Notes: generated from the sequence alone by a model not told the origin. Shown: positions 42,452-52,252, counted from the first letter of the stretch. The stretch: 64,000 nt of DNA from an uncultured Chloroflexales bacterium (GCA_937902315.1 CALGUG010000033.1:1-64000); one strand, 5' to 3'. Numbers and translations: made by a program.

Positions 42452-43525
42452 CTACGAACGACTTGCTAGTACGTCGCGCAGAGCAGCGATAAAGCCTTGA
42501 TTCTCTTCGCTGGTTCCAAATGAAATGCGTATACAGCCCGGCAGGCCCCAGCCCTTCAGAGCGGTGATAGCATAGCCGCGTTCGCGCAGCGCGTTCACGA
42601 TCGCCACATCATCGCCGCCGATCGGGACCGCTATAAAGTTGGTGTAGCTCGGAATAGGCTCAAGCCCCAAAGCGCGCAGTTCGCGTTCGAAGAAGGCGCG
42701 GCTCTCGCTAGCGTGCTTCAAGCTGCGCTCGATATGCTCGTGATCTTCGAGCGCCGCCAAACCAGCCGCCTGAGAAACGATATTCACGCTGAAGGTGGGG
42801 CGCACCCGACCCAGATAGTCGATCACATCGGGATGGCCGTAGGCGTAACCCAAGCGCAAGCCAGCCAAGCCGTAGATCTTGGCGAGCGTGCGCAGCAGCA
42901 AAATGTTGCGTCGCCCCTTGCGCAGCTCCGGCAACAGATCAGGATAATCTTCGTTTTGAACGAACTCGATATAGGCTTCGTCCATCACCACCAACACATC
43001 ATCGGGCACGCGGTCGAGGAAGCGCTGAACAGCCTCTTTGCCGACCATAGTACCGGTCGGGTTGTTGGGGTTACAGACGAACACCAAACGGGTATTTGGT
43101 GTAATAGCATCGGCCATAGCATCGAGATCGTGAGTGTAGTTCTTCAGCGGCACACGAATCAAGCGTGCGCCCGACATCAAACTGCGCGCCACATAGCTGA
43201 CGAAGGTGCCATCGGCCAAAACGACCTCATCGCCCGGCTCTAAAAAGCCCACGCACAAGTTCAAAATCATCTCGTCTGAGCCGTTGGTGCAGAGCACCAT
43301 GTCGGGGCTCAGTCCTGCCCGCTCGGCCAAACGCACCCGCAGGTCGGTGCTAAACATATCGGGATAGTTGCCAACTTGGTCGGCAATCTTGCGAATCGCC
43401 TCGATCGCTAAAGGCGATGCGCCCAGTGGGTTTTCATTCGACGACATACGGGCCAACTTGCTTGGCGCCGCGGCTTTGGGTGGGCGGTTACTGGGCAGCT
43501 CACTGATGTAGGATTTAAAACGCAT
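42452..43525 (-). CDS. hisC: histidinol-phosphate aminotransferase
   Basis: A 357-residue fold-type I PLP enzyme converting imidazole acetol phosphate to histidinol phosphate. NPNNPTGT, DEAYIEF and the PLP lysine Lys216 in RTLAKIYGLAGLRLGY are present. The N-terminal motif with SSNENPLG (about 29-36) favours HisC over other aminotransferases, although related proteins act in cobalamin or aromatic pathways. No other his genes are nearby. It follows a sensor kinase gene by 31 bp on the same strand and may share its message; a strong terminator comes after it. Confidence 0.92.
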   Translation of the reverse strand: MRFKSYISELPSNRPPKAAAPSKLARMSSNENPLGASPLAIEAIRKIADQVGNYPDMFSTDLRVRLAERAGLSPDMVLCTNGSDEMILNLCVGFLEPGDEVVLADGTFVSYVARSLMSGARLIRVPLKNYTHDLDAMADAITPNTRLVFVCNPNNPTGTMVGKEAVQRFLDRVPDDVLVVMDEAYIEFVQNEDYPDLLPELRKGRRNILLLRTLAKIYGLAGLRLGYAYGHPDVIDYLGRVRPTFSVNIVSQAAGLAALEDHEHIERSLKHASESRAFFERELRALGLEPIPSYTNFIAVPIGGDDVAIVNALRERGYAITALKGWGLPGCIRISFGTSEENQGFIAALRDVLASRS

Positions 43526-43556
43526 ACAACCTCAACTTTGTTCGACAGACGCTGTC

Positions 43557-45788
43557 TTAATCAATCGCACAGTCATCTTGCGACTGATCGAGTTCGATCG
43601 GTTTGATCGGAAGTTTAAAGTAGAAGGTACTACCCTGGCCTTCGCTGCTTTCAACCCAGATCTGGCCATTGTGTCGCAGCACAAACTCGCGACTGAGGTA
43701 GAGACCGAGTCCCAAGCCCTCAGCGCGGCGGCTGGCCCCACGATAATAACGTTGGAAGAGTTTGGCGCGATGCTCTTCAGGAATGCCATTGCCCTCGTCG
43801 ATCACGGCCACCACCGCCATGCCATCCGAAGGGTGGGTCTCTTCAGGCACGCCGTTCAAGGCATAGGCTTCCTGCTCGCCCCGTTCGTAGCTCACGCTGA
43901 TCACCACCCGCGAGCCGCTGGGACTATAACGCACAGCATTGCCGATCAAGTTGGTCAAAACTTGGCGAATACGCAGCGGATCGCACCAGAGCCACAGTTC
44001 AGAAGGCTGGGCGGCTAAAATCAATTCGTGAGTATTCGATGACAAGCGCTGTTGATCGATCACAGCTTCTACCAGCGCGATCAGATCGACATGTTGATGT
44101 TGCAGATCGAGCTGTCCGGCGTCGAGCCGCGAGACATCGAGCAGGTTATCGACCATGCGCAGCATATGGGTGACCTGCTGGCTGAGCGTGGTCAGACCGC
44201 GCAAATCTTTGGAATCTTCTTCGCCGCGCTGCTGTTCGCGCCGCAACAACATATCGGCATAGCCCCGCACCGCCGCAAGCGGACTGCGTAACTCGTGGGC
44301 CGCCACCGCCAAAAACTCATCTTTGGCGCGCTCGAGCCGCTGGCTGGCCGTAATATCGCGGAAGACCACCACCGCACCCTCGATCGTATCGTCGTCGGCT
44401 CGGGCGGGCGCACCGCTAAAGCTCATCACACTATCGCGTCCGCTGGCACCTCGCACCAACACGCGATAGTCGTGGAAGACCTCGCCCGAGAGCGCACGTT
44501 TAAGCGGCAGTTCATCGATCGGCAGCGGCTGGCCATGCTCGATATCGCGCATGCCATAGAAGTCGGGCATCTCGCTCAAGGTCTGTTCGTAGGGAATAGC
44601 ATCGAGCGTAAACAGAGCCATAGCCGCCTCATTGGCGAGCGACAAACGGCCCTGGCTATCGCACAGCACAACACCCTCGGCGATACTGTTGATAACCGTG
44701 TTTAGGCGGCGACGTTCGAGCTGACTATCTTCGTACAGCTTCACGTTGGCGATCGCGAAGCCGATCAGCGAACAGAGCGGCATCATTGTAGCGGTATCGA
44801 TCCGCTCGTGCAGGTTACGGTCGCCATACACGGCCAACACACCGATCACCGTTCCACCCGCCAACAGCGGCAGATAAGCGCAAGACACCAAACCTTCTTC
44901 AAGCAGTGAGGTCTCGCCGCGCTCTTCCAAAAGCGGGCGGAAGACCGGCTGGCCATAACGCACAACCTCTTCACAAGGCGCGCCCTGTATCGGCATCGAG
45001 GTCATACTCTCGAGCACACTGGCAGGCAGACCGAGATGCGAACCCATTTCGAGCCGCATCTTGGCCGGATTGTGCAGCAACAGCGCGCCGTGCTCGACCG
45101 AAACAAGCGCGGCGATCACATCGAGCACGCTGCGCACCAAATCGTCGAGATCGGCAGCCGTACTGATCGCCGTGCCAACCGCATCGAAGGCTTGTAGACG
45201 GCGACGGTTGATCTGGGTCTGAGCATAGAGTTGCGAGTTACGAATCGCCGCCGCAACCAGATTGCCGAAACTCTGCAACACCGACAGATCGTCGGGGCGC
45301 AAGCCGGGCTGCTGACCATAGTTGTATAGCTCTAACAGACCGATAGACTCACTCCCCACCTGAAGCGGCAAAAACAAAACGCTCGTCGAGACAGGAAGTT
45401 GATCGCGGATCTGCTGCAGAAAAAGTTGAACGCGTGGATTGAGGCGAATAAATGGCTCACGCGAGACATGCCGCATCTCAAACAAAAGGGGCTCGCCTCG
45501 CCGAAAGACCATCCCTTGACGAGTTTCGCTCACGCGGAGTTGAACGTGTTGTAGCTCTTCGAGAGTCGCTTGATCGATGGGGAGATTATAGGCCGATTCA
45601 AAACGCAATGTATCGCTTCGGCTCTCGTGCATCCACAGAATACCACCTTCAACGGCAGGCAGCGCACCAACAATCTGTGATATCAAGCTCGACAATAGCT
45701 CTTCGGGGTCGAGCACCGATATCAAAGTTGTCGAAAGCTGCATAAGGCTGCCAAGCAATTGGCTTCGCTGGTCACTCTGTTCGTTCAT
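43557..45788 (-). CDS. soluble sensor histidine kinase (GAF-GAF-PAS-HisKA-HATPase)
   Basis: 743 residues, no membrane helix. Two GAF domains (about 15-165 and 190-345), a PAS domain (about 365-480, LNTVINSIAEGVVLCDSQGR), HisKA with phospho-acceptor His498 in AAHELRSPLAAV, and HATPase with NLIGNAVRYSP, DEGNGIPEEHRAKLF and GLGLGLYLSREF. It likely senses a cytoplasmic ligand or redox signal. No response regulator is adjacent. Start 45788 begins near the first GAF; an upstream ATG at 45836 is also open, and neither has a strong Shine-Dalgarno site. Confidence 0.92.
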   Translation of the reverse strand: MNEQSDQRSQLLGSLMQLSTTLISVLDPEELLSSLISQIVGALPAVEGGILWMHESRSDTLRFESAYNLPIDQATLEELQHVQLRVSETRQGMVFRRGEPLLFEMRHVSREPFIRLNPRVQLFLQQIRDQLPVSTSVLFLPLQVGSESIGLLELYNYGQQPGLRPDDLSVLQSFGNLVAAAIRNSQLYAQTQINRRRLQAFDAVGTAISTAADLDDLVRSVLDVIAALVSVEHGALLLHNPAKMRLEMGSHLGLPASVLESMTSMPIQGAPCEEVVRYGQPVFRPLLEERGETSLLEEGLVSCAYLPLLAGGTVIGVLAVYGDRNLHERIDTATMMPLCSLIGFAIANVKLYEDSQLERRRLNTVINSIAEGVVLCDSQGRLSLANEAAMALFTLDAIPYEQTLSEMPDFYGMRDIEHGQPLPIDELPLKRALSGEVFHDYRVLVRGASGRDSVMSFSGAPARADDDTIEGAVVVFRDITASQRLERAKDEFLAVAAHELRSPLAAVRGYADMLLRREQQRGEEDSKDLRGLTTLSQQVTHMLRMVDNLLDVSRLDAGQLDLQHQHVDLIALVEAVIDQQRLSSNTHELILAAQPSELWLWCDPLRIRQVLTNLIGNAVRYSPSGSRVVISVSYERGEQEAYALNGVPEETHPSDGMAVVAVIDEGNGIPEEHRAKLFQRYYRGASRRAEGLGLGLYLSREFVLRHNGQIWVESSEGQGSTFYFKLPIKPIELDQSQDDCAID

Positions 45789-46203
45789 ACACGTTCGAGT
45801 TACTGTTGAGGGGGTGTCATTACACCACATATCCACTGCCTTGGTCGCTGAGATTATAGCACGAATAAAGTTTTCTTTACAGAAGCGCGCTATACACAGC
45901 TTTCAAGGCTCACATTTTAAAATAAGCGCCTAAAATAAATGCAGAATGGATAACAACATTTCTAGTTGAAACAAGCGGGCCAAATCGATTCGCAAGCTTC
46001 ACGAATTGGTAGTTTTTTGGCTAAATGGTGCTTTTTCGCAAAAATCGAGAGGCTACCCTAAGTATACCAGCAAAAAGGCCTTCGATCAGCTTTGGCTCAC
46101 ACAATCAAGCGACCTCAACGCAAAGCTAATGCAAGCAGCGCCAACACTCCACAAACAAATACAAGTTATTTCTGTCGCTTAACAAGCTCATTTGCTGCAT
46201 AAC

Positions 46204-46263
46204 GCTAGCGGCGAGGTCTTGCCCTGCCATTCATTCCTCACCGCGTCCGCCTACGGCTACCAA
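46204..46263 (+). repeat. family B interspersed repeat
   Basis: GCTAGCGGCGAGGTCTT to CCGCGTCCGCCTACGGCTAC, direct family B unit beside an inverted family C copy. Confidence 0.72.
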
Positions 46264-46269
46264 ATGGGC

Positions 46270-46450
46270 TAGCCTGCCCTCACCCCCCGGCCCCCTCTCC
46301 CGCACTGCGGGCGAGGGGGTGAATGTCTCCGCGTTCTGTGCTCTCAAGGATAATCCCGTGATGCTATGCGAACGAAACGATCGCCTTTTGCTGCCGACAC
46401 GACTTTTGGCTAATGCATAGCTCCCGCATTGCAGGAGAAGGGAGCGATAC
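46270..46450 (-). repeat. family C interspersed repeat (inverted)
   Basis: Read on the minus strand it gives the family C blocks: CTCCTGCAATGCGGGAG, the ATGCATTAGCC block, the GATCGTTTCGTTCGCAT region and CTCGCCCGCAGTGCGGGAG. Confidence 0.75.
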
Positions 46451-46520
46451 GAAGCGCCCGCGCAATCTGCGAAAGGTCACACAGAAGACAAGCTCCGCCG
46501 AACAAAATACGAATCTAATT

Positions 46521-46687
46521 GATACCAAATTCGTTTAAAAACTTGCCCACTTGGAGTGTAAGAAAACAAAAACGAGGAAAGAGTTGTGTGACATTTCGCG
46601 CGATAGCGCGAAATGTCACACAACAAAAAGAGACAAGTTCCACTCTGCCGAAGGCCAAATAGAATGAAGCAAGCGAATTTGGTATGA
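46521..46687 (+). repeat. family A repeat with 18-bp hairpin
   Basis: Ends ATACCAAATTCGTTTAAA and GCGAATTTGGTATG, core TTCCACTCTGCCGAAGGCC. The internal hairpin pairs GTTGTGTGACATTTCGCG (46583-46600) with 46607-46624 perfectly. Confidence 0.82.
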
Positions 46688-46785
46688 GAAGAAGCGACTT
46701 CAAAAAAGAGAAGCGACCTCGTCTATCACCAGACGAAATCGCAACAGTTTCAGTCCAACGCGGAGCTTTTCCTGCGCCGAAACGC

Positions 46786-47982
46786 CTAATCGAATAGAGA
46801 AAGCTGCTCGACAACTGGCTGGGGGCGTAGATACTCTTGAGCAACGATATGGTGCGGTCGGCCAAAAAAACGCCCATTGAAGGTCACAAAGTCGCGAGCA
46901 CGTTTGGCCAAGCTGCCCAAGCCCTTCAGATGTTCGAGGTCGGTGAATGGGTGCAAACGGCGCAAACGTATGATGCGATTGACCCCGATCGGGCCGAGGC
47001 CAGGCACGCGCAGCAAAACTTCAGGAGAGGCTGTGTTCAGTTCGACCGGGAAGAATTCGGGGTGAGCCAAGGCCCAAGCCAGCTTAGGATCGACGTTCAG
47101 CGGCAGATTTTGATCGTTGTCGAAGGGCAGCTCTTGCACCCCAAAGCCATAGTTACGCAGCAACCAGTCGGCCTCACCCAAACGGCGCACACGTAACAGA
47201 GGCGTGCTCAGAGCCGATTCCAGCGGCGTGCCCGCGACAGGCCGAAAAGCCCCGTAATAGATACGGCGCAGGCCAAGCTCTTTGTAGAGCCAAGTTCCCG
47301 TGCCAAGCAGCTCACGGTCTTGTTCGCCCGCTGCCCCGACCACAAACTGAGTCGCCAAACCAGAGGCCAGCTTGCCGCTGCGTTGCCACTCACGCGCCCA
47401 GACCAAGCGCTCGATCAGATCGTCTTGCCAGCTGCGCTCGGGCGAGATCAGCTTGAGATGCTGGGCCGAAGGTGCTTCGAGGTTGAGGCTGAGGCGATCG
47501 ACCAAACCCACCGCCCGCTCGATATCGCTGAACGAAGTGCCCGGCAGAATTTTGAGGTGAACATAACCCGTGTACTCGTGGCGTGTGCGCAGCAGTTCGA
47601 CCGCATCGAGCATGCGCGAGAGCGATGAATGGAGGCCACCATCGACTCCGGTTGATAAAAACAGACCTTGAACCGCACCAGAGCGATAGCGCGGCAAAAA
47701 GAGGCGCACCAACTCCTCCGGCTCAAGCGCGGCTCGCGGGCCATCGTTGCCAGAACGGAGTGGGCAGTAGGAACAGTTCCACTGACAACGACTGCTCATC
47801 AAAACCCGAAAGACGTTGCGAGAACGGCCATCGCCATCGCTTTCTGCAGCGATTCCGCCCTCTTCCCAAGCGGCCTTCTTGAGTTTGATCGGAGTATAAC
47901 GCCGCCCATTTTGAGCGAAGGTGCCACAGGCATCAAAACGGGCCGCAGGTGCAAGCAGTTCCAGTTTCTCTTCGAGTTCCAT
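46786..47982 (-). CDS. radical SAM protein with helix-hairpin-helix, DNA modification/repair type
   Basis: 398 residues. The 4Fe-4S motif is CQWNCSYC (Cys66, 70, 73), followed by GLFLSTGVDGG and YVHLKILPG, matching the radical SAM family often annotated as putative DNA modification/repair and usually linked to uracil-DNA glycosylase-like proteins. The C-terminal ~65 residues hold HhH motifs (LLRVPGLGPIGVNRIIRLRR). No glycosylase gene is adjacent here. Start 47982 is chosen because the open frame further upstream to 48162 translates family A repeat DNA. Confidence 0.85.
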   Translation of the reverse strand: MELEEKLELLAPAARFDACGTFAQNGRRYTPIKLKKAAWEEGGIAAESDGDGRSRNVFRVLMSSRCQWNCSYCPLRSGNDGPRAALEPEELVRLFLPRYRSGAVQGLFLSTGVDGGLHSSLSRMLDAVELLRTRHEYTGYVHLKILPGTSFSDIERAVGLVDRLSLNLEAPSAQHLKLISPERSWQDDLIERLVWAREWQRSGKLASGLATQFVVGAAGEQDRELLGTGTWLYKELGLRRIYYGAFRPVAGTPLESALSTPLLRVRRLGEADWLLRNYGFGVQELPFDNDQNLPLNVDPKLAWALAHPEFFPVELNTASPEVLLRVPGLGPIGVNRIIRLRRLHPFTDLEHLKGLGSLAKRARDFVTFNGRFFGRPHHIVAQEYLRPQPVVEQLSLFD

Positions 47983-48054
47983 GCCCCAAGTATAGCACGA
48001 TCCGAACAAGAGTGCTAGACCCAGACTCGGCTTCGCAAGCGCCCTCTGTGGTAT

Positions 48055-48180
48055 GACACCAAATCCGTTTAAAGACTTGCGCTCTGGTAACGCAGAAAAC
48101 AAAATCAGAGAAAGAAAATAGTCACGTTCCACTCTGCCGAAGGTCAAATAGAACGTAATCAACCGGATTTGCTATGATAG
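48055..48180 (+). repeat. family A interspersed repeat
   Basis: ACACCAAATCCGTTTAAAG, core TTCCACTCTGCCGAAGGTC, right end CAACCGGATTTGCTATGAT. The right end coincides with an extended -10 for the SDR gene. Confidence 0.75.
48170..48178 (+). promoter_or_regulatory. extended -10 promoter of SDR gene inside a repeat end
   Basis: TGCTATGAT at the end of the family A copy, 31 bp before the SDR start. The family end GATTTGGTATcAT naturally resembles an extended -10. Confidence 0.45.
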
Positions 48181-48208
48181 AGCACTACGCAAATGGAAGG
48201 AGCATACT

Positions 48209-48988
48209 ATGTCGGTTCTGAATCCAGATCTAGGCCTCATCTTGCGCGATAAGGTCTGCCTTGTGTCGGGCGGATCACGCGCTTTGGGCGCAAGCATCGC
48301 CAGCCGCCTAGCCGCCTATGGCGCTCAGGTTGTCGTCACCTACTTCCAGTCTCAAAACGAGGCCCAAGCACTCTGCCAACAGATCAATGCCAAGGGTGGC
48401 AAAGCCGAGGCGATCTATGCCGATGTGACCCAAGCTCACGATGTCGAACAGAGCGTCGCCACGGTCTGGCAGCGCTACGGCGCGATCGATATCGCTGTCA
48501 ACGCGGTCGGCCCATATGTCGATTCGCCCTTTTTAGAGATGCCGACCGAGGACTTCGACCGCATCATCGCGAGCAATATCCGTTCGACCTTTCTACTCTG
48601 CCAAGCGATCGGACGCCGCATGCGCGAGCGCGGCAGCGGTCAGATCATCAATATCGCCGCGACCGACTACGTTCACCGCAGCCATTCGGTCTATGGGCTT
48701 GCCAAACAGGGCGTGATCTATCTGACCGAAGCGCTCGCGCTCGAACTCGCGCCCCATGTGCGTATCAACGCCATCGCGCCCGACCTGATCGCCGATAACG
48801 AAGATATGTCCCCCGAAATCAGCGAACCGGCCATTGCAGCGACGCCGTTAGGCCGCCTCGTCACGCGCGACGAAGTAGCCGAAGCGCTCTGCACGATCTG
48901 TTCACCCGCCTTCGCCATGATGACAGGTCAGTGCATTACGCTCGATGGAGGCCGAGCGATTCCGCGCATCGCATTGGGCAAACAGTGA
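48209..48988 (+). CDS. SDR family oxidoreductase
   Basis: A 259-residue NAD(P)-dependent short-chain dehydrogenase/reductase. The cofactor motif is SGGSRALGASIASRLA (TGxxxGIG variant), with NAVGP; the active Tyr-Lys pair is YGLAK. At the usual catalytic Ser position the sequence reads NIAATDY, so Thr may replace it. The C-terminus MMTGQCITLDGG is typical. The substrate is unknown; similarity in layout to FabG and pteridine-reductase-like enzymes is general. AAGGAG precedes the ATG. Confidence 0.9.
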   Translation: MSVLNPDLGLILRDKVCLVSGGSRALGASIASRLAAYGAQVVVTYFQSQNEAQALCQQINAKGGKAEAIYADVTQAHDVEQSVATVWQRYGAIDIAVNAVGPYVDSPFLEMPTEDFDRIIASNIRSTFLLCQAIGRRMRERGSGQIINIAATDYVHRSHSVYGLAKQGVIYLTEALALELAPHVRINAIAPDLIADNEDMSPEISEPAIAATPLGRLVTRDEVAEALCTICSPAFAMMTGQCITLDGGRAIPRIALGKQ

Positions 48989-50203
48989 GGTGCTCCCTTG
49001 CAAGGTGCCACACTGCACCCTAGCTTAGTGGCGCTCTAAAGCTTGTCAAAGCCCTGTTTCGGACCTCAGGCCTAATCCATTGAAAGACTTGGCTCCTACG
49101 CAATACGTGAAAAAACCGGGAAGGAGTTGTGAAATTTCGCGCGACAGTGCGAAATTTCACACAACAAAAGAGACAAGTTCCGCTTTGCCGAAGGCCAGAA
49201 ACACCACGTGTTCAATCAGCCTCAATATCAGACCGCCCAGTCGGCATCGATTAGTCGTAATCCGCGTGATCTGTGAAAATAGCGCCTTAATGCTAGCCAA
49301 TCACGCGGATTTCAACAAAGCGCTTGTAAATAGCGCTTTCTAACGACGAAAGTATGTATTATGAGTTAGTCCCACAAATAGAGCGATCAAATATCCAGAG
49401 GAGATCGATATCGAGCAAAGCGAACATTCGTATGGTTTCTGAGCAAGATGCACAGATTATCGATCATATCAACGAAATCTCGATTCTTGACAATTACACC
49501 TCAGAAACAAGCACCAAAGCTGAGAAGGATATGGTATACTAGATCAGGGTTTAGTTTCCAACTATTCATCAATTTGTGCTACCTAGAAGTTATACGCTAT
49601 TAGGAGGCAACCCAATCCTCGTAAGAGCGTACCACCAAAATTTACCAGCATCTTCACAAAGAGGTCTCCCTGCCTCCTTCGTCGATGCATCTAGACAACA
49701 ACTCGTTGTTCTCGATTCGGAAAGTAGTTAGATCGATCTGCGAATCAAGCCTTTTCAAGGTTAATGAGCGATATTCTCTTCTTTCTATGGTACTACTCGA
49801 CAAGTAATTGATGAAGTTGTAGATCCTCTCCCGTCCAGATATCTTAGATAGCAGTTTTAAACAAAATAAATCGCTTAAATTCATTAATTTTAACCCAGTC
49901 ACACACCTTTACAAGATATTTCGTTTCTCATTCTAAACTAACGAAATAATCCCTTTCATACTTAGTTAGCGGTAGATATCTGTTAGAGAGGCGAGTTTTA
50001 TAAGCTTCAGTGTCTCATATGGACTGTTTTAGAGAGGTTTCCTTGACTATCAGCCAAAGAGGCAGTCCCATATGTAGATTCTCAGTATAACTACAAATAA
50101 AGCGATCTACTGGTAAAAGCGCGATATACAAACTCGTCTAGCCGCAAGGACTATGGCTACACGTAAGTAAAAGGGTTATTGCAGCGCAAAATAAGGAGGG
50201 CTT
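48989..50203. other. AT-rich gap before the antiporter
   Basis: About 1.2 kb. 49070-49200 holds a truncated family A copy with hairpin. From about 49330 to 50200 the sequence is markedly AT-richer than its surroundings. Two short open frames (49354-49542 plus, 49654-49902 minus) lack ribosome sites and known motifs; I do not call them genes. The stretch may be a decayed insert. Confidence 0.45.
49070..49200 (+). repeat. truncated family A repeat with hairpin
   Basis: Left end TAATCCATTGAAAGACTTGG, hairpin GTTGTGAAATTTCGC (49126-49140) with GCGAAATTTCAC (49149-49160), core TTCCGCTTTGCCGAAGGCC; the right end is lost. Confidence 0.65.
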
Positions 50204-52252
50204 ATGCATCATAACCTCGCGCTTTTAACCAATATAACGGTTGCGCTTTTGACCGCTTTTTTTGGTGGATACGTCGCTCGTAAAATTGGGCTTCCATCCA
50301 TTGCTGGTTACTTAATCGCGGGGCTCATCATCGGGCCGTTCACCCCAGGTTTTATCGGCGATACCAGCGACATCAGTCAGTTGGCCGAGATGGGCGTGAT
50401 CTTTATGCTCTTTGGGGTCGGCCTCCACTTTTCACTCAAAGATCTTTGGCGCGTGCGTGCGATCGCCGTCCCGGGCGCCATCTTACAAATGATCCTTGCA
50501 ACCGGTTTAGGCTTCATGCTCGCCCGCTTCTGGGGCTGGTCGATCAGCGCAGGTTTGGTGCTCGGTCTTGCGATTTCGATCGCAAGTACGGTTGTGCTCC
50601 TTCGCGGCCTCACCGACAATGGCCTGCTCAACACCCCCCACGGCCAAGTCGCAATCGGTTGGTTAGTATTCGAAGACCTCGCCACGATCGCTATGCTGGT
50701 GTTGCTGCCCGTGATGCTCGGCAGTAGCCAGAGCGGCAATGCTTGGCAAAACATCGGCCTCGCCATCGTCCAAACGGGCCTCTTTATCGGTTTGATGCTA
50801 CTGGTCGGCTCGAAAGTGATGCCCTGGCTGTTTACTAAGATCGCGCATACTCGTTCGCGCGAGCTTTTTATTTTGGCCGTTGTTGCGCTCGCTCTCGGCA
50901 TAGCCTTAGGAGCAGCAGAGCTATTCGGGGTGTCGCTCGCCTTGGGAGCGTTTCTCGCCGGTGTTGTGATCGGCGAATCAGACATCAGCCACCAAGTAGG
51001 CGCCGAGGTATTACCTTTCCGTGATATCTTCTCGGTGCTTTTTTTTGTCTCGGTAGGCATGCTCGTCAACCCTATGACCTTGGTTGCTAATGCGTTTCAG
51101 GTCTTGGTTTTAGCCGGGCTGATCGTCGTCGGCAAAGCGATCTTCACCTTGCTGTTGGGTCTCGTTTTACCTGCCTCGGGGCGCACCATGCTGGTCGTGG
51201 CGGTCGGCCTCAGCCAAATCGGCGAATTCTCGTTTATCGTGGGCCAAACCAGCCTCTCGCTAGGTGTGCTCACCCAAGAGCAATACGGTTTGATTCTAGC
51301 AAGCTCGCTGATCGCGATCGTTATCAATCCTTTGCTCTTCCGCGCTATCCCCAACCTCGAACTCTGGCTCAGAAAATTTCCGCTGCTTTGGAAAAAACTC
51401 GATCGGAGCGGCCCCGAACCCCAGCCGATCACGCATGGGTTGCGCGACCATGTAGTAGTGGTAGGCTACGGCCGCGTCGGTGAGCATATCGTGAGCGTAT
51501 TGCGCCGCTTAGAGAAGCCGTTTTTAATTGTCGAGCTCGATGCAGCTCGAGCGGCCGAGTTCCAACAGCGCGGCATTCCGACCCTCTTCGGCGATGCGGC
51601 CAATTCCGAGATCTTGACGCATACCGGGCTGAAAGATGCGAAAGCCTTGGTAGTGACTCTGCCAGATGAGGTTGCCACCGAGTTAGTGGTGATCGCAGCC
51701 CGCGATCTGGCGCCCGATATTCCGATCATCGCGCGGGCAGCCACTCGCGAAGGCGTACACCATCTCAGTAGGCTGGGCGCTAGCGATGTGATTCACCCCG
51801 AGCTTGAGGGCGGCCTTGAGGTGGTGCGCCATACGCTTTTGGCGCTCGACTACCCGCTACTGCAAGTGCAGCAATACACCGATGCGGTGCGACGCGACCA
51901 GTACGACACCTTCATCACCAGCCACGAAGAGCATATGATGCTCGACCAGTTGCTTGCCGCCGCGCGCGGTATGGATATCACTTGGCACTCTTTGGCCTCC
52001 GATAGCCCCTTGGTGGGCCAGACCTTGGCTGAAGGCAATGTGCGCGCCCACACCGGGGCCTCGGTGATCGCAGTGATGCGCGATGGGCAAGTCTATGCGA
52101 ATCCGAAGTCGAGTTTCCGCTTCGAGATGGGCGATATCATCGGTCTGTTGGGCGATTCCGATCAGATCGAAGCCGCCGAAAAGCTCTTTAATCCGCCGCC
52201 GCCCGCAAAAACCAACTTTGTGCGCCAGCCGATCTCGGTTCCAGATATGTGA
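50204..52252 (+). CDS. Kef-type cation:proton antiporter with RCK domains
   Basis: A 682-residue monovalent cation:proton antiporter-2 (CPA2). About 12-13 membrane helices (1-385, with GYLIAGLIIGPFTPG and SLALGAFLAGVVIGESDISH) are followed by a TrkA-N nucleotide-binding domain (VVVVGYGRVGEHIV near 414) and a TrkA-C domain (about 600-670). It likely exports K+ or Na+ in exchange for protons, gated by nucleotides or redox ligands. GGAGG lies before the ATG. No glutathione-linked ancillary gene is adjacent. A hairpin downstream (52456-52489) could end the message. Confidence 0.95.
   Translation: MHHNLALLTNITVALLTAFFGGYVARKIGLPSIAGYLIAGLIIGPFTPGFIGDTSDISQLAEMGVIFMLFGVGLHFSLKDLWRVRAIAVPGAILQMILATGLGFMLARFWGWSISAGLVLGLAISIASTVVLLRGLTDNGLLNTPHGQVAIGWLVFEDLATIAMLVLLPVMLGSSQSGNAWQNIGLAIVQTGLFIGLMLLVGSKVMPWLFTKIAHTRSRELFILAVVALALGIALGAAELFGVSLALGAFLAGVVIGESDISHQVGAEVLPFRDIFSVLFFVSVGMLVNPMTLVANAFQVLVLAGLIVVGKAIFTLLLGLVLPASGRTMLVVAVGLSQIGEFSFIVGQTSLSLGVLTQEQYGLILASSLIAIVINPLLFRAIPNLELWLRKFPLLWKKLDRSGPEPQPITHGLRDHVVVVGYGRVGEHIVSVLRRLEKPFLIVELDAARAAEFQQRGIPTLFGDAANSEILTHTGLKDAKALVVTLPDEVATELVVIAARDLAPDIPIIARAATREGVHHLSRLGASDVIHPELEGGLEVVRHTLLALDYPLLQVQQYTDAVRRDQYDTFITSHEEHMMLDQLLAAARGMDITWHSLASDSPLVGQTLAEGNVRAHTGASVIAVMRDGQVYANPKSSFRFEMGDIIGLLGDSDQIEAAEKLFNPPPPAKTNFVRQPISVPDM

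Larger units (their letters stand above)
45789..46785. other. intergenic region with B, C and A repeats
   Basis: About 1 kb without a gene. 45840-46200 is AT-richer sequence with no feature I can name. Then family B direct (46204-46263), family C inverted (46270-46450) and family A (46521-46687). Confidence 0.6.

Noticed and set aside
47983..48162. N-terminal extension of the radical SAM protein
   Set aside because: The extra residues translate family A repeat DNA (similar peptides appear at other A copies); the family sequence begins at 47982.
49354..49542. 62-codon ORF in the AT-rich island
   Set aside because: No ribosome site, no similarity I recognise, and an AT-rich context where random frames are common.
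49654..49902. 82-codon minus-strand ORF in the AT-rich island
   Set aside because: Weak coding character, no ribosome site; left as unannotated.
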